Shown: positions 6,008 to 8,316 of the stretch, in pieces | Numbering within the stretch: position 1 is the stretch's first letter | Layout: each line of letters opens with the position of its first letter | From: Dehalococcoidia bacterium | Lineage (GTDB): Bacteria > Chloroflexota > Dehalococcoidia > GIF9 > AB-539-J10 | NCBI GenBank assembly: GCA_018399375.1 | Contig: JAGYOV010000032.1 | Span: 1 to 8,316, forward strand | Length of the DNA stretch: 8,316 bases | Reading direction: 5' to 3' | Notes under the pieces: generated by a model | The model's input: only the letters and a program-made list of their open reading frames with translations | Told to the model about the DNA's origin: nothing | The model's database searches: none | Position numbers and translations under genes: made by a program

Positions 6008-6466
6008 TTGCTCATTCTGGAAGAGACCGTCTTAGCTCTGACATGCGCCGTGTGGAGTATGGTCCCCGGGGTAGGAACTACGATGAATATGCCGCTGCCA
6101 GGCGGTTGTCGAGATAGTGAGTACGAGAGAGTCTTTATTGAGCTCATTGTTCCGGCAGTATGGCGATATAGCCTGGAATTGATTCTCGTTTCCGCGGGTT
6201 ACGATGGTCACTGGGTGGATGACATCGGTCACATGCGTCTGATGCTTGAGGGATATATCAGGATTAGCTGGGTTATTGACGATCTTGCCTGTGAGCTATG
6301 TGGCTACAATCTGATAGTTCTCTCTGCTGCAATAAACAACACTTTCATGATCTGGCTGGGAGAGAATCTCTTTGACGATCCGTTGGAGCTGCTCCCTCAT
6401 GATATCAAGTCCCGTGAGGGAATTGACGATTTAATCTCGGCCGTGAAGAACCAGCATGGGCTCTAG
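6008..6466 (+). pseudogene. C-terminal relic of a histone-deacetylase-family (AcuC-like) gene
   Basis: From about 6065 the frame reads like the last third of an HDAC/acetoin-utilisation deacetylase, a Zn-dependent amidohydrolase usually of 300-400 residues. Visible marks are GTTMNMPLPGGCRDSEYERVF, LILVSAGYDGHWVDDIG (its Asp is a zinc ligand), GYNL, and a typical ending (DDPLELLP, IDDLISAVKNQHGL). The N-terminal two thirds, with the substrate loop, the paired catalytic histidines and the other zinc ligands, is missing. The bases between the preceding gene and 6065 do not read as HDAC in any frame. A second lesion is an in-frame loss of roughly nine residues (family GGRLVF.LEG) between ELC and GYNL. 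The frame has no natural ATG near its beginning (TTG at 6008). It is almost certainly not a working enzyme; expression as a small protein cannot be excluded. Confidence 0.8.
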
Positions 6467-6542
6467 AAGTTAAGAGCTTCACTGCATAGCTGATAGTGGT
6501 TGATGGAGAGAAAGGGAATAACGATCCGCAACCCCGAAAAAG

Positions 6543-6616
6543 TGGCTGCCGAGCCTGGATTCGAACCAGGGCTAGAGGATCCAAAGTCCCCCGTGCTACC
6601 GCTACACAACTCGGCA
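6543..6616 (-). tRNA. tRNA-Gln (TTG)
   Basis: A cloverleaf of 74 bases with encoded CCA (6543-6545). The acceptor stem is TGCCGAG/CTCGGCA with discriminator G. The anticodon stem is GGGGA/TCCTC, loop CTTTGGA, anticodon TTG. The T arm is CTGG-TTCGAAT-CCAG. It is the last gene of a three-tRNA run. A CTTTTTC run follows at once, without a clear terminator hairpin. Confidence 0.96.
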
Positions 6617-6629
6617 CCACAACTCTCCA

Positions 6630-6714
6630 TGCCGAAGGTCGGATTCGAACCGACACGGGGATCACTCCCCAACAGTTTTTGAGACTGCCGCGTCTACCAT
6701 TCCGCCACTTCGGC
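6630..6714 (-). tRNA. tRNA-Leu (CAA)
   Basis: A class II tRNA of 85 bases. The acceptor stem is GCCGAAG/CTTCGGC with discriminator A, as expected for leucine. The anticodon stem is GCAGT/ACTGT with loop CTCAAAA (anticodon CAA). A long variable arm has stem GGGGA/TCCCC, and the T arm is GTCGG-TTCGAAT-CCGAC. The 3' end is followed by TGG, so CCA is not encoded and must be added by the CCA enzyme. Confidence 0.96.
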
Positions 6715-6731
6715 TCGACATATGGGAAAAG

Positions 6732-6804
<73 letters not shown>

Positions 6805-6812
6805 CCAACGAT

Positions 6813-6841
6813 ATTCTAGGTGTTATCACTTTCGGTGTCAA
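6813..6841 (-). promoter_or_regulatory. Promoter of the tRNA-Phe-Leu-Gln cluster
   Basis: On the minus strand there is a perfect TTGACA (6836-6841), a 17-base spacer and TAGAAT (6813-6818). The expected start near 6806 is almost at the first base of tRNA-Phe (6804). The promoter sits between the pyrE stop codon and the tRNAs, so the cluster need not depend on pyrE transcription. Confidence 0.8.
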
Positions 6842-6847
6842 GGTAGA

Positions 6848-7438
6848 CTAGCTTTCATTCTCCTGTTTAAGGGAGGCTCCTGGCTTGGTTAAAGGAATGT
6901 GTGCAGCGCAGAGTGGACATTCTTCCTGTGGGTATGTTGTGGTAGGGGCAGAGAGACAGCTGAAAAGAGGTATGCCGCCGAAGTCTATTTTATCCTGACT
7001 GCGGTCAACAAGCACTCCTATGCCTCTGATGTCCATGTTGCCAGCTTCACTGACAGCGCTCATTGTCTCCCGGATTGATCCTCCCGTAGTCAGGATGTCA
7101 TCGACAATTAGCACCTTGCTGCCGGGATTCATTGCGAAATCACGCCGGAAAGTTCTGGTATCTCCCTTCTTCTCGGCAAAGATGCTCTGTACACCTAGCA
7201 ATCTGGCGGTTTCGAAGGCGAGTATTATTCCTCCCGTAGTGGGGCCAGCGACCACGTCTATTTGCTCTCCTTCGAAATGCAGGGCGATCATTTGACATAA
7301 CTTTACCGTGTATTCGGGATGCTGTAGTATGCGGAATTTCTCCCAGTACACGGGGGAATGCAATCCTGAAGCTAGTAAGAAGTGGCCTTGCTTTACTGCG
7401 CCACATCTTTTAAACATGTCTAGCACTTCATCGCTCAA
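6848..7438 (-). CDS. pyrE: Orotate phosphoribosyltransferase
   Basis: PyrE transfers phosphoribose from PRPP to orotate, giving OMP in de novo UMP synthesis. The 196-residue protein shows QGHFLLASGLHSPVYWEK (17-34), GPTTGGI (65-71), the flexible-loop motif AEKKGDTRTFRRDF (88-101), and the PRPP-binding motif LIVDDILTTGGS (110-121). A C-terminal CPLCAAHIPLTKPGA (174-188) includes a CxxC that is outside the core enzyme. All expected catalytic residues are present, so activity is likely. The start is TTG at 7438, chosen because GGAGGAG lies six bases upstream and the protein then begins where the family usually begins. It follows lepB by 24 bases on the same strand and is probably co-transcribed with it. 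Confidence 0.93.
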   Translation of the reverse strand: MSDEVLDMFKRCGAVKQGHFLLASGLHSPVYWEKFRILQHPEYTVKLCQMIALHFEGEQIDVVAGPTTGGIILAFETARLLGVQSIFAEKKGDTRTFRRDFAMNPGSKVLIVDDILTTGGSIRETMSAVSEAGNMDIRGIGVLVDRSQDKIDFGGIPLFSCLSAPTTTYPQEECPLCAAHIPLTKPGASLKQENES

Positions 7439-7444
7439 TTTATG

Positions 7445-7451
7445 CTCCTCC
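7445..7451 (-). promoter_or_regulatory. Ribosome binding site deciding the TTG start of pyrE
   Basis: GGAGGAG on the minus strand ends six bases before TTG 7438. No ATG or GTG with a comparable site is nearby, so the rare TTG start is well supported. Confidence 0.75.
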
Positions 7452-7462
7452 GGGCAGGCAAA

Positions 7463-8002
7463 TCATTGTCCCTCACCGTCAAGGCCGATCTGAGGTTGAT
7501 AATGTTTTACTATCTCTAACTCGCCCAGTGGCCAGTAAATGAACATGGCTTTACCGATTATATCCTCGCGCGGTACAGTCCATCCAGTATGCGAGTCGTT
7601 GGCGCTATTGCGGTTATCTCCCATAACGAAGTACTCTTCTTCGGGCACTACTACGGGTGGCATGGTGTAGCGTGTTGGCTCCATGATGTACTCTTCTATC
7701 AGTGGAGTGCCGTCAATGAATGCTCTGCCCTCTTTCACCTGTACAGTTTCTCCTGGTAGACCAATGATTCGTTTGATGAAAGGATGCTCTGTCTCAATAG
7801 GAGGGTTTAGAACTATTACATCGCCCCTCTGTGGCTCTGAGAAAGCATATCTTACCTTGTTGACCATTATCCATTCGTTACTTTCGATGTTGGGCAGCAT
7901 GCAGGAGTAATTTACTACATAGCCTTGCACTGTGAGTCTGAGGGCTACAAAGATTGCGGCTGCTATGAGTACGGTGATGATAATATCTCGTAGTAATTTC
8001 AT
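7463..8002 (-). CDS. lepB: Signal peptidase I with Cys at the nucleophile position
   Basis: Type I signal peptidase cuts signal peptides from secreted proteins at the outer face of the membrane. The 179-residue protein has one N-terminal membrane helix (about 5-26), then box B NYSCMLPNIESNEWIMVNKV (31-50). Next come the catalytic lysine K77 in HPFIKRIIGLPGE and the C-terminal box GDNRNSANDS (128-137) followed by IIGKAMFIYWPLG. Length fits the short bacterial type. In the usual motif SMxP, serine directly precedes Met; here the residue is C34 (codon TGC), with a serine one position earlier. All other motifs are intact, so this looks like a Ser-to-Cys exchange in a working gene, not decay. Start ATG 8002 has weak Shine-Dalgarno pairing. 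A TAGAAT -10-like box lies 15 bases upstream. It diverges from the lipoprotein gene. Confidence 0.92.
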   Translation of the reverse strand: MKLLRDIIITVLIAAAIFVALRLTVQGYVVNYSCMLPNIESNEWIMVNKVRYAFSEPQRGDVIVLNPPIETEHPFIKRIIGLPGETVQVKEGRAFIDGTPLIEEYIMEPTRYTMPPVVVPEEEYFVMGDNRNSANDSHTGWTVPREDIIGKAMFIYWPLGELEIVKHYQPQIGLDGEGQ

Positions 8003-8017
8003 CTTTGGCTAGCAGCT

Positions 8018-8023
8018 ATTCTA
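8018..8023 (-). promoter_or_regulatory. Possible -10 box of lepB
   Basis: TAGAAT on the minus strand lies 15 bases before the lepB ATG. The -35 position at 17 bases (GTCTTT) is a poor match, so support is limited to the -10 box and the intergenic position. Confidence 0.35.
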
Positions 8024-8069
8024 CCATTTAGCCTAAACTAAAGACCAGTTTGTGCGTTATATTAAAGTA

Positions 8070-8077
8070 AAGGAGGT
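8070..8077 (+). promoter_or_regulatory. Strong Shine-Dalgarno of the SIMPL-domain lipoprotein
   Basis: AAGGAGGT with a five-base spacer (TAATA) precedes ATG 8083. It is the strongest ribosome site in the window and fixes the start. Confidence 0.8.
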
Positions 8078-8082
8078 TAATA

Positions 8083-8316
8083 ATGAAGAAGACAAGGTGG
8101 CTAATTATCTGTACAGTAGCGGTTCTGGTATTGATGATGGGCGTTGCTGTTGGATGTGCTCCGGGGAGTGGTCAGCAGGTTATCTCCCTCTCCCCTCAGC
8201 AAAGTACTGGTATATGGGTTAGTGGACATGGTGAGGTAACTGTGGTCCCTGATATGGCCAATCTTACTCTGGGGATTGAAGTTGGGGCGGATACGGTGGA
8301 GGAAGCTCAATTAGAG
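8083..8316 (+). CDS. SIMPL-domain (DUF541) lipoprotein, N-terminal part (runs off the right edge)
   Basis: The 78 visible codons start with a lipoprotein signal: MKKTRW, a hydrophobic core (about 7-20), and a lipobox-like VAVGC with Cys25. That Cys would be lipidated and anchor the mature protein outside the membrane. A polar linker follows. Then comes STGIWVSGHGEVTVVPDMAN and LTLGIEVGADTVEEAQ, the characteristic opening of SIMPL/DUF541 domains (family pattern V.G.G...V.PD.A....V...A.T...A). The molecular role of these proteins is poorly defined. The lipobox has Ala at -3 where Leu is usual, but it is still acceptable. The gene diverges from lepB, with about 80 bases between them, and the rest of the domain is outside the window. 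Confidence 0.85.
   Translation, partial: MKKTRWLIICTVAVLVLMMGVAVGCAPGSGQQVISLSPQQSTGIWVSGHGEVTVVPDMANLTLGIEVGADTVEEAQLE

Noticed and set aside
6467..6482. Hairpin GAAG...CTTC after the deacetylase relic
   Set aside because: A four-pair stem without a T-run is too weak to call a terminator.
7439..7462. Attenuator or regulatory hairpin before pyrE
   Set aside because: Only 24 bases separate lepB and pyrE; they hold the ribosome site and no hairpin with a T-run.

Overview
The window looks like ordinary chromosomal DNA from a bacterium, most likely of the phylum Chloroflexota and plausibly class Dehalococcoidia. I infer this from the gene types and from how the proteins read, not from any search. 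The clues are a mannosylglycerate-type phosphatase beside a sugar-1-phosphate nucleotidyltransferase, a short archaeal-style ThyA thymidylate synthase, a small-multidrug-export family (PF06695) protein, a DUF89 protein with a CxxC motif, and a SIMPL-domain lipoprotein. I see no insertion sequence, phage gene, integrase or CRISPR array.

Layout, left to right. Bases 1-346 (minus) hold the N-terminal part of release factor 1 (prfA), cut by the window edge. It diverges from a DUF89 protein (414-1253, plus) across an intergenic region whose centre is a symmetrical TATTATAATA that reads as a -10 box on both strands. A minus-strand unit follows, read right to left: tRNA-Asn(GTT), a NYN/LabA-like putative nuclease, thymidylate synthase and a small two-helix membrane protein. 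A roughly 200-base intergenic region then leads into a plus-strand operon: sugar nucleotidyltransferase, mannosyl-3-phosphoglycerate phosphatase-like HAD enzyme, and a PF06695 membrane protein. Behind it lies a decayed fragment of a histone-deacetylase-family (AcuC-like) gene, keeping only the C-terminal third. Three minus-strand tRNA genes (Phe, Leu, Gln) follow, headed by a near-consensus promoter. Upstream of them, also on the minus strand, are pyrE (TTG start) and lepB. A SIMPL-domain lipoprotein gene starts divergently from lepB and runs off the right edge.

How the genes work together. The nucleotidyltransferase and HAD phosphatase are best explained as two of the three steps of mannosylglycerate (or glucosylglycerate) compatible-solute synthesis. 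The glycosyltransferase that should sit between them is not in this window. ThyA (dTMP) and PyrE (OMP) both serve pyrimidine nucleotide supply but are in separate units. RF1 and four tRNAs serve translation.

The most unusual points are these. LepB has cysteine where signal peptidase I has its catalytic serine. The deacetylase relic has a second, in-frame deletion just before its conserved GYN motif. A perfect 27-base palindrome fills nine codons of the nucleotidyltransferase. The prfA/DUF89 region looks like a symmetric bidirectional promoter, with prfA apparently almost leaderless. I did not find a clearly new multi-gene system.
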